DNA from: Eubacteriales bacterium
Lineage (GTDB): Bacteria > Bacillota > Clostridia > Christensenellales > CAG-138
Direction of reading: 5' to 3'
Length of the DNA stretch: 64,000 nucleotides
Assembly (NCBI GenBank): GCA_028694155.1
Contig: JAQUTY010000006.1
Location: 1 to 64,000, forward strand
Shown: positions 29,311 to 37,290 of the stretch, piece by piece
How the letters are laid out: each line of letters starts with the position of its first letter
Position numbering within the stretch: position 1 is the first letter of the stretch
Made by a program: the position numbers and the translations under genes
Notes under the pieces: generated by a model
Database searches by the model: none
What the model saw: the letters and a program-made list of their open reading frames with translations, nothing else
What the model was told of the DNA's origin: nothing

Positions 29311-29338
29311 AATATTTCGACATGTGACAGCATACCCT
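29311..29338 (+). promoter_or_regulatory. Sigma-E-like promoter candidate of sigK
   Basis: AATATT (29311-29316), 14-bp spacer and CATACCCT (29331-29338) resemble the sporulation sigma-E consensus (ATATT and CATACANT). The transcript would start near 29345, inside or just after the Shine-Dalgarno, so the leader would be very short. Confidence 0.4.
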
Positions 29339-29358
29339 TTACGGAGGTGAAGGGTATG
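29331..29358 (+). promoter_or_regulatory. Hairpin holding the sigK SD in its loop and AUG in its stem
   Basis: CATACCCTT (29331-29339) pairs perfectly with AAGGGTATG (29350-29358). The loop TACGGAGGTG contains the Shine-Dalgarno, and the last three bases of the right arm are the sigK start codon. In read-through mRNA the start codon would be base-paired; in mRNA from the overlapping sigma-E-like promoter the left arm would be missing. Confidence 0.6.
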
Positions 29359-30045
29359 TTTTCGTTTTTGGCTTTTATCTGGGAAGTGCTGTTCTTTGTG
29401 GGTTATGTCGGTCAGACCAACTCGTTTCCACCGCCGCTTGATAAGGAGGAGGAGAAGAAGTATATTCGCCTGCTTGCCGATGGCGATGAGCAAGCGCGTG
29501 AAAAACTGATAGTACACAACCTAAGGTTGGTTGCGCATATTGCAAAGAAATATAACAAGGTTGGTCGTGATACGGACGATGTAATCTCGGTTGGAACAAT
29601 CGGGCTGATAAAAGCGGTATCAACCTTCAGCGCAGACAAGGGCGCGCTGTCCAGCTATGCGTCAAAGTGCATAGAAAATGAAATATTGATGAGCCTAAGG
29701 GTTGAGCGCAAACAGGTGTACGAGGTGTCGCTAGACGAGCCGATAGGAACGGACAGAGACGGAAATGAACTGGCTCTTTCAGATTTAATGGGTGCAGATG
29801 CAGAGACGGTGTTTGACCAAGTACAGGCAAAGATTGATGCGGACATATTGCAGCGAGTAATGAAAAAGACCCTTGACAAACGTGAGGAGCTGATTCTCAA
29901 CTATAGATTCGGGCTGACTGGCGGCTACTGTATGCCTCAGCGTGAGGTGGCAAAGCTTTTGGATATTTCTCGCTCCTACGTTTCTCGAATCGAAAAGAAG
30001 GCGATGCGAAAGATGCTGGTTGCGTTAAGACCCTATTACGACTAA
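29356..30045 (+). CDS. sigK: Sporulation sigma factor SigK (pro-form)
   Basis: Late mother-cell sigma factor, 229 aa from the ATG at 29356. The hydrophobic pro-sequence FSFLAFIWEVLFFVG is followed by YVGQTNSFPPPL, aligning with the Bacillus subtilis pro-sigma-K region cleaved by SpoIVFB before Tyr21 (here Tyr17). Region 2 has HNLRLVAHIAKKY and DVISVGTIGLIKAV; region 4 has REVAKLLDISRSYVSRIEKKA. The gene is intact, with no skin-like insertion. The putative processing enzyme is encoded at 51408-52298. A GTG at 29347 is in frame but overlaps the Shine-Dalgarno. Confidence 0.93.
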   Translation: MFSFLAFIWEVLFFVGYVGQTNSFPPPLDKEEEKKYIRLLADGDEQAREKLIVHNLRLVAHIAKKYNKVGRDTDDVISVGTIGLIKAVSTFSADKGALSSYASKCIENEILMSLRVERKQVYEVSLDEPIGTDRDGNELALSDLMGADAETVFDQVQAKIDADILQRVMKKTLDKREELILNYRFGLTGGYCMPQREVAKLLDISRSYVSRIEKKAMRKMLVALRPYYD

Positions 30046-30063
30046 AAAATAAAGATTGGGGTA

Positions 30064-30092
30064 TTGTTGTATTTGCTAATTCGTGGTAAAAT
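30064..30092 (+). promoter_or_regulatory. Probable promoter of the Xaa-Pro peptidase-efp operon
   Basis: TTGTTG (30064-30069), 17-bp spacer, TAAAAT (30087-30092). Confidence 0.55.
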
Positions 30093-30120
30093 ATTCTATT
30101 GAATTATGCGAGGTGCAATG

Positions 30121-31188
30121 ATGAATAGAATTGAACGACTCCGTGAACGCATGGAGCAAAAGGGACTGGATGCAGTTCTGGTAACGAGCTTGACTTCAAT
30201 CAGGTATTTTTCCAGTTTCACAAGTGATGATGCAACGCTGGTCATTACGATGAAAAAGGCTTGCTTACTCACGGACTTTCGCTACACCATTCAGGCAAAG
30301 GAGCAGTCGGGCGATTGCTTCAACATAGTTGAGGTGGGCAGAGGACAGTACATCGGAACCATTACGGACATACTGGAATCAGAGGGCTGTATGTGCGTAG
30401 GCTTTGAGGACGATACCGTTTCTTTTGCCAACTACGAGCGTTTCAAGGCGATGGAAAAGGAACTGGTGCCGTTTTCTTCAGAGATGAACCGTCTGCGCAT
30501 AGTCAAAACCGCTGCGGAGATTGAATCGATGCAGGCGGCGCAGGCAATAGCGGACAAGGCGTATATTGAGCTGTTGAACACTATCCACTCGGGCATGACC
30601 GAAAAGCGTGTTGCTGCCGAGCTTCTATATATCTGCGGCAAGCTGGGCAGTGAGGGCCCCTCGTTTGATCCCATAGTCGGATCGGGTCCCAATGGGGCAA
30701 TGTGCCATGCTGTACCGTCAGACAGACAACTGCAACAGGGCGATATGGTGGTTTTGGACTTTGGCTGCATAAAAAATGGCTATTGTTCGGATATGACGAG
30801 AACTTTTGCTGTCGGAGAGGTTGACGATTTTACTAAAAAGATTTACAATATCGTATTGGAGGCACAGCTAAGGGCACTTGACGCATTGAAGGCTGGAATC
30901 ATGGGGGCGGAGCTGGATGCAATAGCACGAGATTATATTTCCCAAAATGGCTATGGCAACTGCTTTGGACACAGTCTGGGTCACGGCTTCGGACTGCAGA
31001 TACATGAATCGCCCTATGCCTCAGTATCGAGCATGGACAGGCTCGATGACGGCATGACCATCACGGTAGAGCCGGGGATTTACATTGAGGGCAAGCTGGG
31101 TGTAAGAATTGAGGATTGTTGCGTCGTCACTGAGGACGGCAAGCTGAATCTGGTTACTTCGTCGAAAGAACTATTGACGATTAATTGA
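30121..31188 (+). CDS. Xaa-Pro aminopeptidase/dipeptidase (M24 family)
   Basis: A 355-aa two-domain M24 metallopeptidase that removes residues preceding proline. The N-terminal creatinase-like domain occupies about 1-125. Metal ligands are recognisable in VLDFGCIKNGYCSDMTRTF (two Asp), GHSLGHGFGLQIHE (His), TVEPGIY and VRIEDCCVV (two Glu). The ATG at 30121 is chosen for its spacing from AGGTG. It lies directly upstream of efp, a frequent Firmicute pairing that joins proline peptide handling with polyproline translation. Confidence 0.93.
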   Translation: MNRIERLRERMEQKGLDAVLVTSLTSIRYFSSFTSDDATLVITMKKACLLTDFRYTIQAKEQSGDCFNIVEVGRGQYIGTITDILESEGCMCVGFEDDTVSFANYERFKAMEKELVPFSSEMNRLRIVKTAAEIESMQAAQAIADKAYIELLNTIHSGMTEKRVAAELLYICGKLGSEGPSFDPIVGSGPNGAMCHAVPSDRQLQQGDMVVLDFGCIKNGYCSDMTRTFAVGEVDDFTKKIYNIVLEAQLRALDALKAGIMGAELDAIARDYISQNGYGNCFGHSLGHGFGLQIHESPYASVSSMDRLDDGMTITVEPGIYIEGKLGVRIEDCCVVTEDGKLNLVTSSKELLTIN

Positions 31189-31215
31189 TAAAAAACACAT
31201 TGGAGGAAACACTTT

Positions 31216-31773
31216 ATGATTATGGCAGGCGATTTTCGCAAGGGAGTCACGGTAGAGATTGATGGAAATGTTTGGAATATAGCAGACTTCCAACACGTTA
31301 AGCCGGGCAAGGGAGCAGCATTTGTACGCACTAGGTTGAAGAATGTGATGACGGGAGCCGTCCTTGAAAGAACCTTCAGCCCAACGGACAAGTATCCAAG
31401 AGCAATTATTGAGACTAAGGACATGCAGTACCTGTATTCTGATGGCGAGCTGTATTACTTCATGGATACCGAGACCTATGAGCAGATTCCGCTAAATCAC
31501 GATCAGGTCGAGGACGCAATCAATTTCATCATGGAGAACGACCCCGTAAAGGTTCGCTTCTTCAAGGGCAATCCCTTCTCGGTAGAGCCGCCGAACTTCG
31601 TTGAGCTTACCGTCACAGAGACCGAACCGGGCTTTAAGGGCGACACCGCAACGGGTACGACCAAGCCTGCGACGCTCGAAACGGGATATAAGATTAACGT
31701 TCCGCTGTTCGTCAATGAGGGCGATAGGATTCGTGTAGACACCAGAACCGGTGAATACATGGAGCGCTGCTAA
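31216..31773 (+). CDS. efp: Translation elongation factor P
   Basis: EF-P relieves ribosome stalling at consecutive prolines. The protein is 185 aa with three beta-barrel domains. The tip loop is [10 protein letters not shown], where the central Lys (residue 32) is the position modified in many bacteria. The signature near the end is [25 protein letters not shown] lies 9 bases upstream of the start. Confidence 0.97.
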   Translation: MIMAGDFRKGVTVEIDGNVWNIADFQHVKPGKGAAFVRTRLKNVMTGAVLERTFSPTDKYPRAIIETKDMQYLYSDGELYYFMDTETYEQIPLNHDQVEDAINFIMENDPVKVRFFKGNPFSVEPPNFVELTVTETEPGFKGDTATGTTKPATLETGYKINVPLFVNEGDRIRVDTRTGEYMERC

Positions 31774-31803
31774 GACATACTAACATAAAACGGAGGAATT
31801 GAA

Positions 31804-32205
31804 ATGAGCAAGATTTCCGAAAAGGTTGCCTATTTGGATGGGCTTATGGACGGCATGAATGTGGGCGAGGAAAAGCACGGCAAGCTGTTTATCGCCATCA
31901 AGGATGCGCTTGAGTGCATTGCAGATGAGATGGGCGAACATGAGGACTTGATCGCAGACTTGTATGAAAGCATAGATGAGATATTTGAGAATCTCGATGA
32001 GTATGACCAAATCCTGTTTGACGACGACTATGACGATGATGAGGACTTTGACCCCTTTGACTTCGATGACGACTTTCAAGAGGTCGTCTGCCCTAACTGC
32101 GGCAAGGTCATAGATTTTGACACCGAAATGCTCGATTCCCCCGATGGGCTGATCTGTCCTGCTTGCAACGAGAAGATAGATCTCGTTGAAGACGACGAGG
32201 AGTAA
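31804..32205 (+). CDS. CD1247-type zinc-ribbon protein, function unknown
   Basis: A 133-aa acidic protein. The N-terminal helical part (KVAYLDGLMDGMNVGEEKHG) resembles the CD1247 N-terminal domain known from Clostridia. A run of Asp/Glu-rich sequence (about 75-95) follows, then a zinc ribbon with CPNC and CPAC knuckles. It is commonly next to efp in Clostridia, but no function is established. A strong hairpin downstream probably ends the operon. Confidence 0.8.
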   Translation: MSKISEKVAYLDGLMDGMNVGEEKHGKLFIAIKDALECIADEMGEHEDLIADLYESIDEIFENLDEYDQILFDDDYDDDEDFDPFDFDDDFQEVVCPNCGKVIDFDTEMLDSPDGLICPACNEKIDLVEDDEE

Positions 32206-32233
32206 TTCGCCTTAATACCAAAATGAGTTATAC

Positions 32234-32264
32234 AGAAGCCATTCGCTATATGCGAATGGCTTCT
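32234..32264 (+). terminator. Probable terminator after the efp operon
   Basis: A 13-bp perfect stem (32234-32246 with 32252-32264, 5-nt loop) followed by TGTCGTT; the T-run is weak, so termination may be incomplete or need a factor. Confidence 0.6.
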
Positions 32265-32434
32265 TGTCGTTGATTATGAAACGCAGAAGAAAGGCGAAAA
32301 GGAAATAGGACATCGCCGTATGTGGTTTTGATGTACGTCCTTTCTTTTATATATGCGTCACATTGCATAAGCGTATAAACATGCATGTATATTCGACAAT
32401 TTCGAATAAATTTTCAAGTTATCGTCCGAATGTC
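32265..32434 (+). promoter_or_regulatory. Palindrome-rich upstream region of the catabolic operon
   Basis: This 321-bp gap (32206-32526) holds no convincing gene. It contains a 10-bp perfect palindrome ACATGCATGT (32379-32388) and a 7-bp inverted repeat TATTCGA/TCGAATA with 5-bp spacer (32390-32408). Both sit 60-90 bp upstream of the predicted start and are plausible binding sites for an activator or repressor not encoded here. Confidence 0.5.
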
Positions 32435-32463
32435 TTTACAAAACTTAAAAGTTGCGTTAAAAT
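32435..32463 (+). promoter_or_regulatory. Promoter of the catabolic operon
   Basis: TTTACA (32435-32440), 17-bp spacer, TAAAAT (32458-32463). The transcription start should be near 32470. Confidence 0.7.
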
Positions 32464-32468
32464 AACTA

Positions 32469-32492
32469 TGTGCGAAACTAGTATATCGCACA
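32469..32492 (+). promoter_or_regulatory. Operator-like inverted repeat at the transcription start
   Basis: TGTGCGA (32469-32475) and TCGCACA (32486-32492) form a perfect 7-bp dyad with a 10-bp centre. It straddles the predicted +1 of the operon, a classical repressor position. As RNA it could also form a 5'-terminal hairpin. Confidence 0.55.
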
Positions 32493-32526
32493 AAGAATTA
32501 TCATAATTAAACAGGAGGAAACCCAA

Positions 32527-33201
32527 ATGGCAGACAAGTATGACGTCGTCGTAGACGCAATGGAAGCAAAACTCAGACCCCCAACGATCGGACTAAAGCC
32601 CTATGAGCCCAAAGTTATCCCACTAACCACCGGCGAGGACATGCTGGTTCGTGAAGCAACCAGAGAAGAACTCATGATGATCATGGAAGCAATCGAACCC
32701 CTCATGCATCAGCCCAAGGACTATTATGACATCGTTGCATCCAGAATCTATGCCGAGATCCTCGGTATGCTCCGTTACAGAGTACAGGATGAGTATTTCT
32801 TCGTAGGCGCAATCGACGGCGAAATCGCAGGTATTGTCAATGGACGTATGGTCAATGAAAAGGTCGGTATGTCCTATCATACCATGACATTGAAGCGTGG
32901 CGCACGCGTTGGTGCACAGCTGTTTGCAGCCAAAATGGAGTATCACTTCGACTTTATGAATCAGGACGAGGTTTGGATCGTTGCAGAGTCTCCCAACGGT
33001 TTCCGTCGTTGGATGATCGAGTACGAGCTGGAAGACAGACCCGAGTGCGTCCACGAGCTGGGCGGCGTTCCCACCTTCGTACTTACAAGAGCACTGTGGG
33101 AGAAGCATAAGGCAAACAAGAATGTCGGCATTCGCCCCGCATTCGAAGATGTTATCGAGGCAAATAAGGTTCTCAGAAAGCCTGACAAGATATCCGTATA
33201 A
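32527..33201 (+). CDS. GNAT-like protein, first gene of the catabolic operon
   Basis: A 224-aa protein I recognise only at fold level. The segment from about residue 43 (LVREATREELMMIMEAI) through VGAIDGEIAGIVNGRMV to FRRWMIEYELEDRPE has the layout of a GNAT acyltransferase, but the P-loop-like CoA motif (R/Q-x-x-G-x-G/A) is only weakly represented by KRGARVGAQL. It has a strong AGGAGG and codon choice like that of ribosomal protein genes (Cys/Arg/Ile codons ending in C or T), suggesting high expression. The thiolase-fold gene follows 18 bp downstream. An acyl-CoA-related role fits the context but is not shown. Confidence 0.65.
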   Translation: MADKYDVVVDAMEAKLRPPTIGLKPYEPKVIPLTTGEDMLVREATREELMMIMEAIEPLMHQPKDYYDIVASRIYAEILGMLRYRVQDEYFFVGAIDGEIAGIVNGRMVNEKVGMSYHTMTLKRGARVGAQLFAAKMEYHFDFMNQDEVWIVAESPNGFRRWMIEYELEDRPECVHELGGVPTFVLTRALWEKHKANKNVGIRPAFEDVIEANKVLRKPDKISV

Positions 33202-33219
33202 CGGAGAAAGGAATCAATC

Positions 33220-34416
33220 ATGCGTGAAGTAGGTATAGTTGGCGTAGGCCATACCAAGTTCGGTAAGTCGCCCGTGCCCTTTTTGGACATGTGCTGTCAG
33301 GCAGCCTTGGAGGCTATGGATGATGCAGGCGCAAAGACCGGCAACAAGAACCACATTGATCAGGTATTCGTAGGCACGATGGGCGCAGGCATGGTAAGCC
33401 GTATCAGCGGCGCAGCCTCAGCAGTGGTTGACACGCTGAACATTCGCCCTGCAATGGCAGAGACCGTTGAGAACGGCCCTGCATCGGGTGCTTCTGCAAT
33501 TAAGCTGGGATACATGGCTATCGCATCCGGCGTTGCAAATTGCGTTTTGGTCATTGGCGCAGAAGGTATGCGCGCAGTAACCGGTTGGGAAGGCACAGAC
33601 TTCGTTGCAACCATGCTGCATCCCGATGGTGAGTACAAGTACGGTTTGACGCTGCCCTCTTTGGCAGGTCTGTTCACCCGTCTGTGCATGGATAAGTACG
33701 GCGTAGAGAGCAAGGATTTGTCCATCGTCTCCGTCAAGAACCACGCAAACGCTTGCCACAATCCCAACGCACACATTCAGCGCACCGTGGTTTTGGAGCG
33801 CATCACCAACCCCGCATACATCAATGCGACCAATCCGCTGGTGGCAGATCCTCTGCGCCAGTTCGATATGTGCCCCGTTTCCGATGGCGCAGCGGCATTG
33901 CTGCTGGTTGCCAAGGATAAGCAGGACGAGTATGGCTTCGGTCACAAGAAGTTCGTTCGCATTGCCGGCGTAGGTTCCGCTACGGATACGCACTATGTTG
34001 CAAACCGTGCCGTTCCTACCGACCTGTTGGCAGTCAGACTGTCTGCACAGATGGCATACAAGATGGCAGGCATGACCCCGGAGGACATCGATGTTGCAGA
34101 GCTGCATGACGCATTCCAGATTCTTGAAATCGTTGAGTCGGAAGAGGTTGGATTCTTCCCCCGTGGCGATGGTCACCTTGCGGCACGCAGAGGCGACACA
34201 GCAATTGGCGGCAAGAAGCCTATCAACACCTCAGGCGGTTTGAAGGCAAAGGGACATCCGCTGGGCGCAACAGGCGTTTCACAGGTAGTCGAGCTTGTCA
34301 AGCAGCTTCGTGGCGAAGCAACCGGTCGTCAGATAGAGGGTGCAAAGACGGGTCTTGCAATCAACTTCGGTGGTTTCGGCAACAACGTTTGCGCAACCAT
34401 AGTGACAACAAAGTAA
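33220..34416 (+). CDS. Thiolase-superfamily (SCP2-type) protein lacking the nucleophilic Cys
   Basis: A 398-aa protein with full SCP2-thiolase architecture: GVGHTKFGKS at the start, ELHDAFQILE for the second catalytic loop, and KGHPLGATG with His346. At the position of the nucleophile, thiolases have VENACASG; here it is VENGPASG, with Pro87 replacing Cys (codon 33478-33480). Classical thiolysis through an acyl-Cys intermediate should therefore be impossible. Its partner is the DUF35 gene 13 bp downstream. Cys-less thiolase folds paired with DUF35 proteins include the steroid side-chain retro-aldolase Ltp2 with ChsH2, which offers a precedent for aldolase chemistry. The actual reaction here is unknown. 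Confidence 0.85.
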   Translation: MREVGIVGVGHTKFGKSPVPFLDMCCQAALEAMDDAGAKTGNKNHIDQVFVGTMGAGMVSRISGAASAVVDTLNIRPAMAETVENGPASGASAIKLGYMAIASGVANCVLVIGAEGMRAVTGWEGTDFVATMLHPDGEYKYGLTLPSLAGLFTRLCMDKYGVESKDLSIVSVKNHANACHNPNAHIQRTVVLERITNPAYINATNPLVADPLRQFDMCPVSDGAAALLLVAKDKQDEYGFGHKKFVRIAGVGSATDTHYVANRAVPTDLLAVRLSAQMAYKMAGMTPEDIDVAELHDAFQILEIVESEEVGFFPRGDGHLAARRGDTAIGGKKPINTSGGLKAKGHPLGATGVSQVVELVKQLRGEATGRQIEGAKTGLAINFGGFGNNVCATIVTTK

Positions 34417-34429
34417 GGAGGATAGGATA

Positions 34430-34795
34430 ATGGAACAAATGTATTGCTATAAGTGCAAAAAGTGTGGCAAGCTGCACCATCCTCGTTACATCGTCTGCCA
34501 GAACCCCGATTGTGATGGCAGAGAGTTTGAGCAGCTTCCCTTGGAGGGCAAGTGCAAGCTCTTGACCTGGACACGCGTTTACAACCTGCCCGAGGGTTAT
34601 ATGTGCCCGTGGCTCAACTTCGGCATTGTCGAATTTGAGAACGGCGTTCGTGCAACCGGACAAATCGGATTTGACGACGGCATTGAAAGCGGCATGGAAC
34701 TTGTGTCCACCGTTGGCGTTGTCAAAGAGAAGGTCATCAAGTACAAAGAGACTGTTGTTGAACCGCAGTATGGTTTCATCTTTCAGAAGGCATAA
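34430..34795 (+). CDS. DUF35 zinc-ribbon/OB-fold partner protein
   Basis: A 121-aa protein with an N-terminal rubredoxin-like zinc ribbon (CKKCGKLHHPRYIVCQNPDC) and a C-terminal OB fold (residues about 45-118). DUF35 proteins bind thiolase-fold enzymes and form the CoA channel between active sites in thiolase/HMG-CoA synthase and in aldolase complexes. Immediate linkage to the thiolase-fold gene argues for such a complex. Its stop codon lies in the loop of a strong hairpin. Confidence 0.87.
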   Translation: MEQMYCYKCKKCGKLHHPRYIVCQNPDCDGREFEQLPLEGKCKLLTWTRVYNLPEGYMCPWLNFGIVEFENGVRATGQIGFDDGIESGMELVSTVGVVKEKVIKYKETVVEPQYGFIFQKA

Positions 34796-34810
34796 GCCTT
34801 CTGAAAGATG
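34777..34810 (+). terminator. Perfect 15-bp hairpin between thiolase/DUF35 and allH
   Basis: Positions 34777-34791 pair without mismatch with 34796-34810 around a 4-nt loop (ATAA). TTTTGCTTTC follows. The stop codon of the DUF35 gene occupies the loop region. It has terminator form inside an otherwise unbroken operon, so it may reduce downstream expression or protect the 3' end of the first three genes. Confidence 0.65.
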
Positions 34811-34823
34811 TTTTGCTTTCTAA

Positions 34824-35726
34824 ATGGTAGAATCTGCACGAAAAATCTGCAAACGTTTTCATAGTTACATTCGTTTGCAACCATATCGTGGCAAAGTACT
34901 TTCAGTATTTTCCAAAGCGGTCAACATACAGACCGAATTTGGAATAGTATCGTTGCTCACCAATACCGATTGCCTGCACCCGTTCAGCTGCATTGTGGGC
35001 GCTATCCGTCCGTTCAATCAGATGAATATACATACAGACGATGAGGTGCTGATAGAGAATGAGGCTATAAAGTTCCCCAAAGCCGATCTTGCCATCGATG
35101 TATCGTTGGCACTCGACATGGAGCTGTCTTTGGATGTGATGGTAAATCTGTTTATTCCGATAGATCTTAACATTCGACTGCGCCAGCTTCAACGAGTAAT
35201 CGAGTCGTTTGCCGAAGCCGATGACATGAGTCCCATGGTGCTGAACACCAAGTCCAACCCATATTGCGATCTCGTGCGTCCTAGGCTGGAGAGGCTTAAT
35301 GAAAGACTGAAAGAGGGAACTGTTGAGGAATGCTGTCAAGCCGCAGCTTCAATTTCAGGCTGCGGCATTGGTCTTACACCGTCCTCGGACGACCTTTTGA
35401 GTGGCTTTTTTGCTGCTTATGCTGCGCTTTCACAGGCACTGGGTCGCAACAGGGCAAAGGTGATAGATTTGACACGCCGAATGGCGTTTGCCGCCGCACA
35501 GCACACTACCGATCTTAGCGGAGCATTTTTACTTCAAAGCGGCGAGGGACTTGTATCAGAGGATGTATTTCAGCTACTCAGATGCATTTTCTCTGACATT
35601 TCCTATCCCACGCTCGTTGCATATGCGACACAGGTCGCAACCTATGGTTCCACTTCGGGAACGGACACTTTGACAGGAATTTATCTGGCGATAACACAAC
35701 ATTACGGAGGAACTGACATTGATTAA
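34824..35726 (+). CDS. allH: AllH/YlbF-type DUF2877 protein
   Basis: A 300-aa DUF2877 protein. The diagnostic C-terminal block is GCGIGLTPSSDDLLSGFF. In Escherichia coli the DUF2877 protein YlbF (AllH) acts with FdrA and YlbE in the oxamate carbamoyltransferase step of allantoin breakdown. Here all three partners occur in consecutive genes, so a carbamoyltransferase complex is likely, though the substrate may differ. No Shine-Dalgarno is visible before the ATG, and the start is 13 bases after a strong hairpin. It overlaps fdrA by 8 bases. The E. coli symbol is used by homology only. Confidence 0.82.
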   Translation: MVESARKICKRFHSYIRLQPYRGKVLSVFSKAVNIQTEFGIVSLLTNTDCLHPFSCIVGAIRPFNQMNIHTDDEVLIENEAIKFPKADLAIDVSLALDMELSLDVMVNLFIPIDLNIRLRQLQRVIESFAEADDMSPMVLNTKSNPYCDLVRPRLERLNERLKEGTVEECCQAAASISGCGIGLTPSSDDLLSGFFAAYAALSQALGRNRAKVIDLTRRMAFAAAQHTTDLSGAFLLQSGEGLVSEDVFQLLRCIFSDISYPTLVAYATQVATYGSTSGTDTLTGIYLAITQHYGGTDID

Positions 35727-37278
35727 GCTAGAAGTAAGAAAGAATGCTTACTATGATTCCGTCACGCTGATGCTTATTTCAAAGGATTTGAAAAAGCTTG
35801 AGGGCGTTGATGAGGCTCTTGTAGGTATGGGAACCGAACTAAACAGAGAAATAGCCCACAACATCGGCTTGGCTACGCCTGAGTTTGAGGACGTTGGCGC
35901 AAATGATTTCTTTGTTGCTATCCGCTGCGAAGCGGAAGAGACCGTCGGCGTTGCGCTTGCAAAGGTTGACGAGCTTTTGAACAAAAAGGCAGAGTCCAAG
36001 GAAGCGGAGTATTTTCCGCCCACGTTGGAGGGTGCCTTGAAGGTGGATAAGGATTTGAATATGGCTGTGATCTCTGTCCCCGGCAAATTTGCCGCCGATG
36101 TTGCTCAGAGCTGTATTGACAATGACATTAACGTCATGCTTTTCTCGGATAACGTGACAATCGACGAAGAGCGCACCCTAAAAGAGAATGCGTTTGCCAA
36201 GGGTCTGTTGGTCATGGGTCCCGACTGTGGAACCGCCATCATCAACAACGTCCCACTCGCCTTTGCAAATGTTGTCAAGAAGGGCAACATTGGCATCGTT
36301 GCGGCGTCGGGCACGGGCACCCAAGAGGTTTCGTCCATCATCGACCAGCTCGGTGGCGGCGTGTCACAGGTTTTGGGAACAGGCGGACGCGACTTAAAGA
36401 AAGAGATTGGCGGCATCATGATGAAGTATGGTCTGGATGCCTTGATAAACGACCCCAATACCGAGGTCATAGTGCTAATCTCAAAGCCTCCGGCAAAGGA
36501 GATTGCAACAGAGATTTTGACCATTGCGGCAGGGGCAAAGAAGCCTGTCGTAGTTAGTTTCATCGGTGGAAACAGAGCCGAAATAGAGGCATTTGGACTG
36601 GTGGCTGCAGTCTCGTTGGAGGATGCGGCACACAAGGCAGTCGCCATTGCAAACGGCAAGGAATACTCGGACTTTGTAGAGTTCACGATGGGCGAGGACA
36701 AGGCGACAGAGCTTGCAAAGGCGGAAGCACAGAAGATGGCTCCCACGCAGAAGTATGTTCGTGGATTCTACACGGGCGGCACACTCTGCGATGAGGCGAT
36801 GAAGCTGATGATAGCCAATCTCGAACACATTTACAGCAACATTCCACTCAATGCCTGCGACAAGCTCGATAATGCCAGAAATGGTGCGAGCAAGTGCCAT
36901 ACATTCCTAGACTTTGGTGATGATGAGTTCACCGTTGGCAGACCTCATCCCATGATTGATCCGTCACTTAGAGCCGAGCGCGTTATCACTGATGCCGCCG
37001 ACCCCACCTGTGCCGTTATCATGGTTGACTGCGTAATCGGGTTTGGATCGCACGAGGATCCTGCTGCAGACCTTGCGGACGCCATAGTCGAGGGTAAGGC
37101 ATTGGCGCAGAGGGAAGGCAGACATCTGTGCGTAGTTGCAGCCGTTTGCGGAACTGAGGGCGACCCTCAATGCCTGTCAGTGACGCAGAAGAAGCTGCGT
37201 GATGCAGGTGCGATAGTTCTGCCGAGCAACGCACAGGCAACAAGGTTTGTATCAAAAGTGCTGTCTTTTGTGAAATAG
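35719..37278 (+). CDS. fdrA: FdrA-family protein, acyl-CoA synthetase-like carbamoyltransferase subunit
   Basis: A 519-aa FdrA protein with TTG start and GGAGG 8 bases upstream. It has succinyl-CoA-ligase-like parts: a CoA-binding-like region (ISVPGKFAADVAQ, GPDCGTAIINNVPLAFAN), the glycine-rich SGTGTQEVSSIIDQLGGG, and a ligase-like C-terminal domain with GRPHPMIDPSLRAERV. In E. coli FdrA (AllF) is a subunit of oxamate carbamoyltransferase, which converts oxalurate and phosphate to oxamate and carbamoyl phosphate. It lies between allH and the DUF1116 gene, the same three-gene set. Confidence 0.88.
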   Translation: MIKLEVRKNAYYDSVTLMLISKDLKKLEGVDEALVGMGTELNREIAHNIGLATPEFEDVGANDFFVAIRCEAEETVGVALAKVDELLNKKAESKEAEYFPPTLEGALKVDKDLNMAVISVPGKFAADVAQSCIDNDINVMLFSDNVTIDEERTLKENAFAKGLLVMGPDCGTAIINNVPLAFANVVKKGNIGIVAASGTGTQEVSSIIDQLGGGVSQVLGTGGRDLKKEIGGIMMKYGLDALINDPNTEVIVLISKPPAKEIATEILTIAAGAKKPVVVSFIGGNRAEIEAFGLVAAVSLEDAAHKAVAIANGKEYSDFVEFTMGEDKATELAKAEAQKMAPTQKYVRGFYTGGTLCDEAMKLMIANLEHIYSNIPLNACDKLDNARNGASKCHTFLDFGDDEFTVGRPHPMIDPSLRAERVITDAADPTCAVIMVDCVIGFGSHEDPAADLADAIVEGKALAQREGRHLCVVAAVCGTEGDPQCLSVTQKKLRDAGAIVLPSNAQATRFVSKVLSFVK

Positions 37279-37290
37279 GAGGATAGAAGA

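Noticed and set aside
33418..34176. 252-codon minus-strand frame opposite the thiolase-fold gene
   Set aside because: Low-quality composition and no motif; the + strand gene is certain.
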